The position numbers and the translations under genes are program-made. 36,105 nucleotides of DNA from an uncultured Rhodospirillales bacterium (GTDB lineage: Bacteria > Pseudomonadota > Alphaproteobacteria > Acetobacterales > Acetobacteraceae): the NCBI GenBank assembly GCA_903845065.1, contig CAIMWH010000143.1:1-36105 (forward strand). The letters are read 5' to 3'. Below the pieces are notes generated by a model, which saw only the letters and a program-made list of their open reading frames with translations, had not been told where the DNA came from and ran no database searches. Below, one piece after another: positions 8,626-16,772 of the stretch. Every line of letters starts with the position of its first letter. The stretch's first letter is position 1.

Positions 8626-9454
8626 TGGCCTGGTGGGATGATTTCTTCTGGACCTACCAGAACCTGGTCTATGCGCTCGGCATCAACGGCCTGCTCGCTC
8701 TTTCGATCTACGTGGTGCTGGCGGTTGGCCAACTCTCGCTCGGCCAGGCCGCCTTCATGGGGCTCGGCGCCTATTCCTCCACCATCATGACGGTGAAGTT
8801 CAAGCTGCCGTTCCTGCTGGTGCTGCCGGCCTCCTGCGTTGTGCCGGTTGTCTTCGCCCTGCTGATCGGCGGCCCGACGCTGCGCCTGTCCGGCGTCTAC
8901 CTCGCCATTGCCACCATCGGCCTGGGCGAGGTGCTGCGTGCGGTTTACCTCAACATCGACTATTTCGGCGGCGCCCTCGGCCTGTCCGGCATCCCCGAAC
9001 GGGCCGGCGTGGGCGCGATCTACGGGCTGCTGGTGGTGGCACTGCTGGTGCTGTGGCTGGTCGGCCGTAGCCATATCGGCCGCGCCATGGAGGCCATGCG
9101 CACGGACGAAACGGCGGCCGAGGTGATGGGCATCAATGTGCCCCGCTACCGCCTGGGCGCGCTGCTCGCCTCGGCCGTCCTGGCCGGACTTGCCGGGGCC
9201 CTCTCCGCCCACGTGTCGAGCTTCATCGGCCCCAACGAATACGGCTTCGAACCCGCCGTCACCATCCTGTCCTACGCCCTCCTCGGCGGTATAGGCACAC
9301 CGATCGCCCCCGTTCTCGGCGCCTGGATATTGACGCTGCTGCCCGAAATGCTGCGCGGCCTCGCCGATTTCCGCCTGGTCTTCAACGGCCTCATCATCGT
9401 CATCGCGGTGCTGTTCCTCCCCCGCGGCCTGCTCGCCTTCCGGTTGCGCCGCTC

Positions 9455-9458
<4 letters not shown>
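8622..9458 (+). CDS. livM: branched-chain amino-acid ABC permease LivM
   Basis: Second permease (278 residues), short for LivM, lacking the long N-terminal extension seen in enterobacterial versions. The signature region LALSIYVVLAVGQLSLGQAAFMGLGAYSS is near residues 25-53, and the ATPase-contact loop GRAMEAMRTDETAAEVMGI lies around 150-168, followed by the conserved ALSAHVSSFIGPNEYGFEPAVTILS. It starts by ATGA overlap with livH and overlaps livG the same way, so stoichiometric translation is likely. Confidence 0.95.
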
Positions 9459-10245
<787 letters not shown>

Positions 10246-10249
<4 letters not shown>

Positions 10250-10956
10250 CCGGGCTGCGCGTCACCGGCCTCAGTGTCGCCTACGGTCGCACCGAGGCCC
10301 TGCGCGGTATCGATCTCGTGGTCCCCGAGGGCCAGGTGGTCTCCCTCATCGGCGCCAACGGGGCGGGCAAGACCACCGCGATGCGCGCCCTTTCCGGCCT
10401 GATCCGCCCCCGCGCCGGCCGCATCGAGTTCGAAGGCACCGACATCGCCGGCTGGCGCCCCCACCGCATCGCCGCCGCCGGGCTGCGCCAGGTGCCGGAA
10501 GGCCGGCAGATCTTCTCCGAACTCACGGTGGCCGAAAACCTCACCCTCGGCGCCTGGACCCTCAACGACCGCGCCGAAACCACCCGCCGGCGGGATGGTG
10601 TGCTGGCCCGCTTCCCCCGCCTCGCCGAACGCGCCGGCCAGCAGGCGGGCTCCCTCTCAGGCGGCGAACAGCAGATGCTGGCCCTAGGCCGTGCCTTGAT
10701 GGGGGCGCCAAAACTCCTCCTGCTCGACGAACCCAGCATGGGCCTCGCCCCCCTGCTGGTGGAGGAAATCTTCGCCATTGTCGCGGCCCTGAAGGCCGAG
10801 GGTACCACCATCCTCCTGGTGGAGCAGAACGCCTCCGCCGCGCTCGATGTGGCCGACTACGCCTACGTGCTGGAGACCGGCCGTATCGTCCTCGAAGGCC
10901 CCGCCGCCGACGTCGTGAACAACCCCAAGGTTGTTGCCGCCTATCTCGGCGGCTGA
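10246..10956 (+). CDS. livF: branched-chain amino-acid ABC ATPase LivF
   Basis: Second ATPase of the importer, 236 residues. It has Walker A GANGAGKTT (about 36-44), LivF-type RQVPEGRQIFSELTVAENL, canonical signature LSGGEQQMLALGRAL, Walker B LLLLDEPSMGLAP, and the switch region ILLVEQNA, where Gln replaces the usual His-Asp as is normal for LivF. It is the last gene of the operon. Its final 16 nt overlap the 3' end of the convergent bestrophin-like gene, so no dedicated terminator fits between them. Confidence 0.96.
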
Positions 10957-11729
10957 GGGAACCCGGCGAGCAGGTCCTGCAACGGCTGCTGGCTGACCAT
11001 CACCATCCCGCGCTGTGGCGCATCGAGATCCGCCACCAGCATCATCACGCTGGCCAGCATCGCGGCCATCAGCATGACGGCCACCCGGTGGCCACGCTCG
11101 CCCAGCCCTGCATTGTAGCCGGTGAAGCCGAGTGCCAGCGCCGCGATGCCGTGCAGCATGGCGAACACGATGGCCGGCACCCGGCTGCGCAGCCCGGTGA
11201 TCCGCTTCTCGTGCATGTCGATGACATCGTTGAGCGCCTGGACGTAGAGCCCGATCGGGACCGAGCGCGCATCGGCGGCGCTGGCCGCCTCGGCCTCCCG
11301 CCACAGCCGGTTCTGCAACGCGGTGGCCCGCTGCGTGAAGTCGCTGGCCTCGAGCGTGCCGATGCGGGTGCCGTCATCGATGATGCGGCCCTGTGCATAG
11401 TCCCGCAGCAGGGCGAGCGAGGCGTTGACCTGAAGCTCCGGCAGCATCCGCGCCCGCAACGCCGCGGTGCCGATCGCGTTGGCCTCCTGCAACACCGCCT
11501 CGCGCCGCGCATCGAAGCGGCCGAGCGCGATGGAGAAAGTGAAGCCGATCATTAGCGCGAGCAGGCCAAGGGTGGCGCCGTGCAGCGAGCCGATCATATC
11601 GTCCGGCCCGGCGCCACGGCGACGATGCCAAATCCCGGCGCGCAGGCCGAGTTCGGCGGCTGCCAGCAGCACGATGAAACTGCCGAGCAACGTGGTCCAG
11701 ATGCTGAGGCCGTCGAACCAGGGCTGCAC
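10941..11729 (-). CDS. bestrophin-like (DUF4239-like) membrane protein
   Basis: Membrane protein of 262 residues resembling the DUF4239/bestrophin-like family; this is assigned from pattern, not a search. There is an N-terminal helix (about 11-31), then GATLGLLALMIGFTFSIALGRFDARRE with a second helix, the family-like QEANAIGTAALRA segment, a soluble helical region to about residue 180, and two C-terminal helices (about 185-205 and 215-232). The role is unknown; relatives are sometimes suggested to be anion channels. It stands alone on the minus strand, overlapping livF tail to tail by 16 nt. A shorter relative lies at 14830-15159. Confidence 0.75.
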   Translation of the reverse strand: MQPWFDGLSIWTTLLGSFIVLLAAAELGLRAGIWHRRRGAGPDDMIGSLHGATLGLLALMIGFTFSIALGRFDARREAVLQEANAIGTAALRARMLPELQVNASLALLRDYAQGRIIDDGTRIGTLEASDFTQRATALQNRLWREAEAASAADARSVPIGLYVQALNDVIDMHEKRITGLRSRVPAIVFAMLHGIAALALGFTGYNAGLGERGHRVAVMLMAAMLASVMMLVADLDAPQRGMVMVSQQPLQDLLAGFPQPPR

Positions 11730-11783
11730 GGCGGATCTCCTTGCCGGCCCCCGCGCACGGCGGGAGCCGGAGACGCGTTGCGG

Positions 11784-12470
11784 CTAGACGATTTTCGCCG
11801 TGACGGTCCCGACGCCTTCGACCACGCCTTCGAGCAGATCGCCCGTCACCACCGCGGCCACGCCCTCGGGCGTTCCGGTGAAGATCAGGTCACCCGGCGC
11901 CAGCGCCACCAGCTTGGACAGGTACGAGATCGTCTCGGCGACCGACCAGATCAGCTTGGACAGGTCCGACACCTGGCGCACCGCGCCGTTCACCTTGAGC
12001 TCGATCTTGCCCTTGGTGGGGTCAGGGAACTGGCTGGCCGGGATCAGGGTGCCGATCGGGGCGGACTGGTCAAACCCCTTGCCCATGTCCCACGGCTTGC
12101 CTTCCTTCTTTGCCGCGTTCTGCAAATCGCGCCGCGTCATGTCCAGGCCAGCCGCATAGCCCCACACATGGCCCAGCGCATCGGCCTCGGCGATGTCCTT
12201 GCCGCCGGTGCCGATGGCGACGACGAGTTCCATCTCGTGGTGCAGGTTCTTGGTCATGGTCGGATACGGCATGTCCGTATCGCCGGTCACCAGCGCGTCC
12301 GCCGGCTTGCAGAAGAAGAACGGCAGTTCGCGATCCGGGTCCGCCCCCATCTCGCGCGCGTGCTCGGCGTAGTTGCGCCCGACGCAAAAGATGCGGCGAA
12401 CCGGGAAGGCGCCGCCGCCGGCAACGGGAACGGTGACGACGGGCGGGGGCGCGATGACGTAGCTGGGCAT
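11784..12470 (-). CDS. fumarylacetoacetate hydrolase (FAH) family protein
   Basis: A 228-residue FAH-fold enzyme that probably cleaves a C-C bond in an acylpyruvate such as fumarylpyruvate. Landmarks are [17 protein letters not shown] (about 25-41), the metal-binding [11 protein letters not shown] (about 77-87, with two acidic ligands), [14 protein letters not shown] (third acidic ligand) and the C-terminal [15 protein letters not shown]. The start at [10 protein letters not shown] is fixed by AGAGGA 7 nt upstream; a longer frame adds 30 non-conserved residues across the promoter region. It is divergent from dctA. If the product is fumarate plus pyruvate, as in the gentisate pathway, the neighbouring dicarboxylate carrier would fit, but that is inference. 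Confidence 0.92.
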   Translation of the reverse strand: MPSYVIAPPPVVTVPVAGGGAFPVRRIFCVGRNYAEHAREMGADPDRELPFFFCKPADALVTGDTDMPYPTMTKNLHHEMELVVAIGTGGKDIAEADALGHVWGYAAGLDMTRRDLQNAAKKEGKPWDMGKGFDQSAPIGTLIPASQFPDPTKGKIELKVNGAVRQVSDLSKLIWSVAETISYLSKLVALAPGDLIFTGTPEGVAAVVTGDLLEGVVEGVGTVTAKIV

Positions 12471-12482
12471 GAAGCAATCCTC

Positions 12483-12503
12483 TGGTGAACGGTCGACCGA
12501 CCA
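12483..12503. promoter_or_regulatory. candidate operator between the FAH-family gene and dctA
   Basis: A perfect 10-bp palindrome CGGTCGACCG (12490-12499) lies inside a TGGT...ACCA frame (12483-12486 and 12500-12503). It is 13 nt upstream of the FAH-family start and within the 139-nt divergent promoter region shared with dctA. A dimeric regulator binding here could control both genes. No regulator gene is adjacent, so its identity is unknown. Confidence 0.35.
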
Positions 12504-12609
12504 TACAGTCCAGCAAATGCCGCGAAAAGGCACTGGTGCGATGCTGGCCGAACGTGGCAAATCCCCAACAGCTGGCGCGCCACGTAACAGGCCGGCGGGG
12601 AGGTTTTTG

Positions 12610-13881
12610 GTGAGCCAGGCGGGTCAATCGAAGGTCAATCAGTCCAAATCCCTGTACATCCAGGTGCTGGTGGCGATCGCCATCGGCATCGTGTTGGGCC
12701 ATTTCTGGCCGGCCATCGCGATACAGATGGAACCGCTCGGCACCGGCTTCGTGAAGCTGGTCAAGATGATGATCGCGCCGATCATTTTCATCACCGTGGT
12801 GGTGGGCATCGGCAAGCTGACCGATACCACCGCGGTCGGGCGCATCGGCCTGAAGGCGATCATCTATTTCGAGGTGCTGACCACCTTCGCGATGCTGATC
12901 GGCCTCGCGGTCGGCCATATCATCGCCCCCGGCGCCGGCCTCAACATCGATCCGGCCACGCTCGACAAGAGCCGCGTCGCCACCTACGCCAACGCGTCGC
13001 ACTCGGTGAGCGACTTCATCCTCAACATCATCCCCGATAGCATCGTCGGTGCCTTCGCCAAGGGCGACATCCTGCCGGTGCTGTTCTTCTCGCTGCTGTT
13101 CGGCGTTGGCCTCGCCGGCATGGGTGAGCGCGGCCGCAACGTGGTGCATTTCCTCGACGAGGCCGGCACCGCGCTGTTCCGGGTGATCGGCATCATCATG
13201 AAGGTGGCGCCGCTCGGCGCCTTCGGCGCGATGAGCTTCACCATCGGGCGCTACGGCATCGGCGCGCTGGCCCAACTCGGCTTCCTGATGGCGTGTTTCT
13301 ACATCACCTGCGTGCTGTTCGTGTTCGTCGTGCTGTCCGTCGTGATGCGGATCGCCGGGCTGCGGCTGTGGCCGCTGATCAAATACCTGCGCGAGGAGTT
13401 CTTCATCGTGCTCGGCACCTCCTCGTCCGAGGCGGCGCTTCCCTCGCTGATGGAGAAGCTGGAGCGCCTCGGCTGCAACCGCCCGCTGGTGGGCCTCGTG
13501 GTGCCGCTCGGCTACGCCTTCAACCTCGATGGCACCTCGATCTACTTCACCATGGCGATTACCTTCATCGCCCAGGCCCTGAACATCCCGCTCTCGTGGG
13601 GGGACTACGCGCTGATCCTTGGCGTGCTGCTGCTCACCTCGAAGGGGGCGGCGGCCATCACTGGCGGCGGCTTCATCACCCTGGCCGCCACTCTCGCCAC
13701 GCTGAACGGCAAGGTGCCGGTGGCCGGCATCGTGCTGGTGCTCGCCATCGACCGCTTCATGAGCGAGGCCCGCGCCATCACCAACCTGTTCGGCAACTCG
13801 GTCGCCACCGTGTTCGTCGCCTGGTGGGAAGACGAACTCGACCTTGCGCAGGCGAAAAAGGTGCTTGCCGGCGAGGCATGA
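12610..13881 (+). CDS. dctA: C4-dicarboxylate:cation symporter DctA
   Basis: Inner-membrane carrier (423 residues) that takes up succinate, fumarate or malate, of the DAACS family. The start is GTG at 12610: GGGGAGG lies 6 nt upstream and the product then begins just before the first helix ([19 protein letters not shown]). A longer frame from 12469 would add 47 non-conserved residues. Conserved elements are [12 protein letters not shown] (the serine-rich re-entrant loop), [14 protein letters not shown] (the NxDGT substrate/cation site) and [16 protein letters not shown] in the last helix. It is divergent from the FAH-family gene and convergent with the GltI-like gene. No dctBD two-component genes are nearby. 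Confidence 0.96.
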   Translation: MSQAGQSKVNQSKSLYIQVLVAIAIGIVLGHFWPAIAIQMEPLGTGFVKLVKMMIAPIIFITVVVGIGKLTDTTAVGRIGLKAIIYFEVLTTFAMLIGLAVGHIIAPGAGLNIDPATLDKSRVATYANASHSVSDFILNIIPDSIVGAFAKGDILPVLFFSLLFGVGLAGMGERGRNVVHFLDEAGTALFRVIGIIMKVAPLGAFGAMSFTIGRYGIGALAQLGFLMACFYITCVLFVFVVLSVVMRIAGLRLWPLIKYLREEFFIVLGTSSSEAALPSLMEKLERLGCNRPLVGLVVPLGYAFNLDGTSIYFTMAITFIAQALNIPLSWGDYALILGVLLLTSKGAAAITGGGFITLAATLATLNGKVPVAGIVLVLAIDRFMSEARAITNLFGNSVATVFVAWWEDELDLAQAKKVLAGEA

Positions 13882-13887
13882 CAAGCG

Positions 13888-13913
13888 CGGGACGGTCCGG
13901 CAGGACCGTCCCG
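13888..13913. terminator. stem-loop between convergent dctA and gltI-like genes
   Basis: A perfect 11-bp stem, CGGGACGGTCC (13888-13898) and GGACCGTCCCG (13903-13913), with a GGCA loop. It starts 6 nt after the dctA stop and ends 8 nt before the stop of the opposing gene. It lacks a T-tract on either side, so it may stabilise 3' ends or act together with Rho rather than terminate alone. Confidence 0.55.
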
Positions 13914-13921
13914 GTGGTCGC

Positions 13922-14833
13922 TCAATTGTCGCTGGGGTTGCCTGAATCGGTCGGCTTGGCGATCGCCCGCTTCAACGCATCGCTCATCGGCGCGTTCAAC
14001 GCGATGTTCTTCGGCGCGATCTGGGCGGTGAACCATGTCGCGTAGATCTTCTCGATTTCGCCTGAGGCGAACAGCGCCCGCACCGCGTCATCGGCGACTT
14101 TCTTGAACGCCGGATCGTCCCTGCGGACCATGATCTCGTACGGCTCGACCGACAGCGCCTCGCGCGTCACCTCGAATGTGTCCGATGCCGCCGCGTTGGC
14201 GATCATCCCGTAGAGCAGGGTGTCGTCCGACGCGAAGGCAACGGCATCGCCCTTTTCGAGCATGCTGAAGCCGTCCCCGGTCGATTTCACCGGCGCGATC
14301 GTCATGTGCAGGCCGCGCTGGCTGTTCACCTCGGTGATCTGCCGCAGATTGGTGGTGCCGGCGGCGGCAACCGCGAGCTTGCTCATTAGGTCATCGAGGC
14401 CTTTGATATTGGACGCTTTCTTCACCGCCAGGCGCGTCGCGGCGACGAAGGTGGTTACAACGAAGGCCAGCTGCTGCTGGCGCTCGATGGTGTTGGTGGT
14501 GGAGCCGCACTCCATGTCGATGGTGCCGTTCGCCACCGACGGCACCCGCGCCGCGGTGGTGATCAGCCGCATCCTCGCGTCGATCTTGGGCATATCGAGG
14601 CTGACCTTGATGGCATCGACGATGCGCAGGCAGATGTCGATCGAGTACCCCACGGGCAGGTAGATATGGTCGAAATACGAAAACGGCACTGAGCCGTCGC
14701 GGTGGCCGGTGATGATGGTGCCGGTCGACTTGATCCGCTTCAGGGTATCGAGGTCCTGGGCGCCGGCCGGAGCACAGGGGGCCAGGACGGCGAGCAGGCC
14801 CGCGAGCAGAAGCCGTGGCGCGATGGTTTTCAT
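13922..14833 (-). CDS. glutamate/aspartate-type ABC substrate-binding protein (GltI-like)
   Basis: Periplasmic amino-acid receptor of family 3 (SBP_bac_3), 303 residues. The signal peptide MKTIAPRLLLAGLLAVLAPC ends at about PAGAQ. The mature protein follows GltI closely: GTIITGHRDGSVPFSYFD, PVGYSIDICLRIVDAIK, then NGTIDMECGSTTNTIERQ, which is the hallmark of the glutamate/aspartate group, and AVAAAGTTNLRQI. No permease or ATPase of a GltJKL system is nearby, so it is an orphan receptor here. It overlaps the upstream short membrane protein by 4 nt (ATGA), so their expression should be coupled. It is convergent with dctA. Confidence 0.93.
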   Translation of the reverse strand: MKTIAPRLLLAGLLAVLAPCAPAGAQDLDTLKRIKSTGTIITGHRDGSVPFSYFDHIYLPVGYSIDICLRIVDAIKVSLDMPKIDARMRLITTAARVPSVANGTIDMECGSTTNTIERQQQLAFVVTTFVAATRLAVKKASNIKGLDDLMSKLAVAAAGTTNLRQITEVNSQRGLHMTIAPVKSTGDGFSMLEKGDAVAFASDDTLLYGMIANAAASDTFEVTREALSVEPYEIMVRRDDPAFKKVADDAVRALFASGEIEKIYATWFTAQIAPKNIALNAPMSDALKRAIAKPTDSGNPSDN

Positions 14834-15159
14834 GGGGTCCCCTGGAGGTATTCGACCAGCGCCTGGTGCAACGGATTCGCCGAGGGGCTGACGCTCTCGA
14901 CGAAGGTGGCGATGGCCCGCGAAAGGTTGACCTCCTTTTGCACCGCAAGATCGAGCTCGCGCTTGCGCTGGGTGATGTCGGAGGTGCCGAAGGCGACGAA
15001 CAGGCCGAAGATGATGGAGATCGTGGCGGCGGTCGGTGGCGCCAGGACATCAACCCCGCCGAACCGTTTGGCCACGAAGGCAAAATTGCAGATGCGGAAA
15101 CATAGGTAGGCGCCCGCGGCCAACACGCCCAGCGCTGCGTGGAACAAATCTGCCGTCAT
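14830..15159 (-). CDS. short bestrophin-like membrane protein, possibly truncated
   Basis: A 109-residue product with an N-terminal helix (about residues 6-30), a second helix TISIIFGLFVAFGTSD (about 47-62) and a charged tail with QKEVNLSRAIATF and LHQALVEYLQ. This resembles the N-terminal half of DUF4239/bestrophin-like proteins, such as the full-length one at 10941-11729; the C-terminal pair of helices is missing. It stops exactly on the start of the GltI-like gene (ATGA). The start at MTADLFHAAL was chosen because the extra 27 upstream residues are basic and non-hydrophobic. It is either a remnant or a genuine small membrane partner of the receptor. Confidence 0.6.
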   Translation of the reverse strand: MTADLFHAALGVLAAGAYLCFRICNFAFVAKRFGGVDVLAPPTAATISIIFGLFVAFGTSDITQRKRELDLAVQKEVNLSRAIATFVESVSPSANPLHQALVEYLQGTP

Positions 15160-15274
15160 GCGACCCGCCCATTGCCTTTCCGATGAGCGCAGGCGTGCGC
15201 GACGACTTTTTGTTGGCGGGCAAACATTGCAAAATAGCAAAATAGCGAAAACGATATATAAATCGGGCTCGCAG

Positions 15275-15332
15275 CGGCCGCGGCGGGGTGGATTCCACCC
15301 GCGGGTCCGCCGTTAAAGGTGTACCGCGGCCG
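15275..15332. repeat. nested inverted repeat in the 15160-15432 intergenic gap
   Basis: The 273-nt gap holds no gene that I can support. It has an AT-rich patch at about 15221-15263, with GCAAAATA repeated in tandem and a TATAAA at 15257-15262. A GC-rich palindromic block follows: CGGCCGCGG (15275-15283) pairs perfectly with CCGCGGCCG (15324-15332) and encloses GGGTGG-ATT-CCACCC (15286-15300). An AT-rich promoter-like patch before a foldable segment could mark a small RNA or simply a protein-binding region; neither is shown. Confidence 0.4.
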
Positions 15333-15369
15333 AGGCGCGAAGCCGTTCCCAACAAATTCGTTACGTGGC

Positions 15370-15417
15370 TTGACCCGGAGCGTCGATCGGGCCATTAATG
15401 TAAATGTGACTTACATT
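15370..15417 (+). promoter_or_regulatory. candidate promoter with overlapping operator before the DUF2852 gene
   Basis: TTGACC (15370-15375) and ATTAAT (15394-15399) are spaced by 18 nt and would start transcription near 15406. Directly on that start lies an inverted repeat AATGTAA (15397-15403), N7, TTACATT (15411-15417). A second dyad, TGTGA (15405-15409) and TCACA (15417-15421), overlaps it. A repressor bound here would block the -10 box. The repeats are seen directly; the regulator is unknown. Confidence 0.45.
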
Positions 15418-15432
15418 CACATGGAGCTTCCA

Positions 15433-15915
15433 ATGCCCGATGCGGCACGTCTCGCTCACTTCGGCCCGCTACCCTGGCTTGCCCTCGGCGCGGTGATCGG
15501 CATCGCCATGTTTGGCATGCACGGGATCGGCAGCATCCTGCTGCTGCTGTTCGCCGTCGGCTTCCTCGCCAAACGGTTCTACCGCTGGCAGGCGATGGCC
15601 AACGGCCAGCCCATCCCGGCCTGGGCCAATGGTTGTGGCGGCCGCTGGTCCCGCAAATGGGAACAGCGCCAAGCCAACAGCACGCCCTACGCGGCCCCCA
15701 GTGGCAACACCGCGTTTGACGCCTACCGCGCCGAAATGCTCCGCCGCCTGGAGCAGGACCATCTGGACTTCCAGAGCTTCCTCGACCGCCTGCGCCAGGC
15801 CAAGGACAAGGCCGAGTTCGACCAATTCATGGCCGAGCGCGACCGCCAGGGCCACACGCCGCCCAACCCGAACCCGCCGCAGGACCGCCCGTCCTCGCCG
15901 TGGCCCAACGCCTGA
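15433..15915 (+). CDS. DUF2852 family membrane protein
   Basis: A 160-residue protein of the DUF2852 family, function unknown. Two hydrophobic segments (about residues 14-27 and 29-43) are followed by a Trp/Arg-rich linker and the family C-terminal signature: NTAFDAYRAEMLRRLEQ, then FLDRLRQAKDKAEFDQFMAER, probably a cytoplasmic helical hairpin. The start at MPDAARLAHF is set by GGAG 6 nt upstream; a start 12 nt earlier (MELP) would place the SD inside the gene. It is preceded by a well-defined candidate promoter/operator, unusual in this window, and followed after 41 nt by the epimerase gene. Confidence 0.85.
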   Translation: MPDAARLAHFGPLPWLALGAVIGIAMFGMHGIGSILLLLFAVGFLAKRFYRWQAMANGQPIPAWANGCGGRWSRKWEQRQANSTPYAAPSGNTAFDAYRAEMLRRLEQDHLDFQSFLDRLRQAKDKAEFDQFMAERDRQGHTPPNPNPPQDRPSSPWPNA

Positions 15916-15924
15916 CCCCTCTTT

Positions 15925-15944
15925 GAGAACCGGCGAGAACCGGC
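15925..15944 (+). repeat. tandem 10-bp repeat before the epimerase gene
   Basis: GAGAACCGGC occurs twice in direct tandem (15925-15934 and 15935-15944). The second copy places GAG about 20 nt from the epimerase ATG, too far for a ribosome site of that gene but suitable for the mini-ORF ATG at 15946. Probably a small duplication. Confidence 0.5.
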
Positions 15945-15956
15945 CATGCTGACGGC

Positions 15957-16769
15957 ATGAAAGTTCTCGTCACCGGAAATCAGGGTTTGATCGGCCGCGC
16001 CGTCACCAGCCGCCTCCAGGCGGCAGGTGACGGCGTCGTCGGTTTCGATGTGGCGGATGGCCACGACATTCTCAACCCCGCCGCCGTCGCCCGCGCCGCC
16101 GAAGGGTGCTACGCCATTGTGCACTTGGCCGCCCTGCTCGGGCGCCCCGGCGAAACGGCGGACCAGATCATGACGGTGAACGTCACCGGCACCTGGAATG
16201 TGCTCGCCGCCGCGCGCGCCAACGCCGTCTCCCGGGTGGTGAACTTCAGCTCCGTCAACGCCCTCGGCATCTTCAGCGGCAACGGCACGCCGGACTACCT
16301 GCCGATCGATGACGCCCATCCGCCCCGCGCCACCACCCCCTACGGCATCTCCAAACGCCTGGGCGAGGAGATGTGCCGCTGTTTCACCCGTGATACCGGC
16401 ATCGCCACCATCTGCATCCGCCCGCCCTGGGTGTGCGACGCCGAGCGCGAGGCCGCCGAACGCGCCAAACGCGTGGCCGATCCTTCGGCCGAATGGTCCC
16501 CGTTCTGGGAATATGGCGCCTGGATTGACGTGCGGGACCTTGCGGACGCCGTGTATGCCGCGCTGACCTGCCCCGATCCCGGCCATGTCACGGCCCTGGT
16601 GATTGCCGATGACGTCGCCTCCGCCGAGCCCTCCCGAGCGCTGGCAGCGCGGCTGCTGCCCGACGTCGCGTGGCGTGGCGCGGACCTGCTGCATCCGCGC
16701 GCGGCGCTGGTGACATCGGAGGTGGCGCACCGCGTATTCGGCTGGCGCCCGGTCCATAACTGGGCCTGA
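15957..16769 (+). CDS. NAD-dependent epimerase/dehydratase (extended SDR)
   Basis: A 270-residue Rossmann-fold enzyme. The nucleotide site is GNQGLIG (residues 7-13, GxxGxxG). The first acidic residue after beta-2 is in VGFDVADG, which favours NAD. The catalytic Ser lies in VNFSSVNALG and Tyr-x3-Lys in PYGISKRLGEE. It probably acts on a nucleotide sugar or similar, but the substrate is not readable. It lacks a clear Shine-Dalgarno; a four-codon mini-ORF (ATG at 15946) ends in TGA overlapping its start codon. It converges with the glycosyltransferase gene with 3 nt between the stops, so a shared polysaccharide role is possible but unproven. Confidence 0.9.
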   Translation: MKVLVTGNQGLIGRAVTSRLQAAGDGVVGFDVADGHDILNPAAVARAAEGCYAIVHLAALLGRPGETADQIMTVNVTGTWNVLAAARANAVSRVVNFSSVNALGIFSGNGTPDYLPIDDAHPPRATTPYGISKRLGEEMCRCFTRDTGIATICIRPPWVCDAEREAAERAKRVADPSAEWSPFWEYGAWIDVRDLADAVYAALTCPDPGHVTALVIADDVASAEPSRALAARLLPDVAWRGADLLHPRAALVTSEVAHRVFGWRPVHNWA

Positions 16770-16772
16770 AAC

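Noticed and set aside
12469-12609. An N-terminal extension of DctA by 47 residues
   Set aside because: The extension is not hydrophobic or conserved and crosses the divergent promoter; GGGGAGG before GTG at 12610 gives the normal-length protein.
12070-13884. A 604-codon minus-strand frame opposite dctA
   Set aside because: It is an antisense shadow of dctA and the FAH-family gene, with His/Asp/Glu/Arg-rich composition and no domain.
15221-15245. GCAAAATA tandem units as a CRISPR-like or origin iteron array
   Set aside because: Only two units, no spacers, and no replication gene nearby.
15405-15421. TGTGA...TCACA as a CRP-family site
   Set aside because: The spacer is 7 nt instead of the usual 6, and the longer AATGTAA/TTACATT dyad overlaps it, so no family was assigned.
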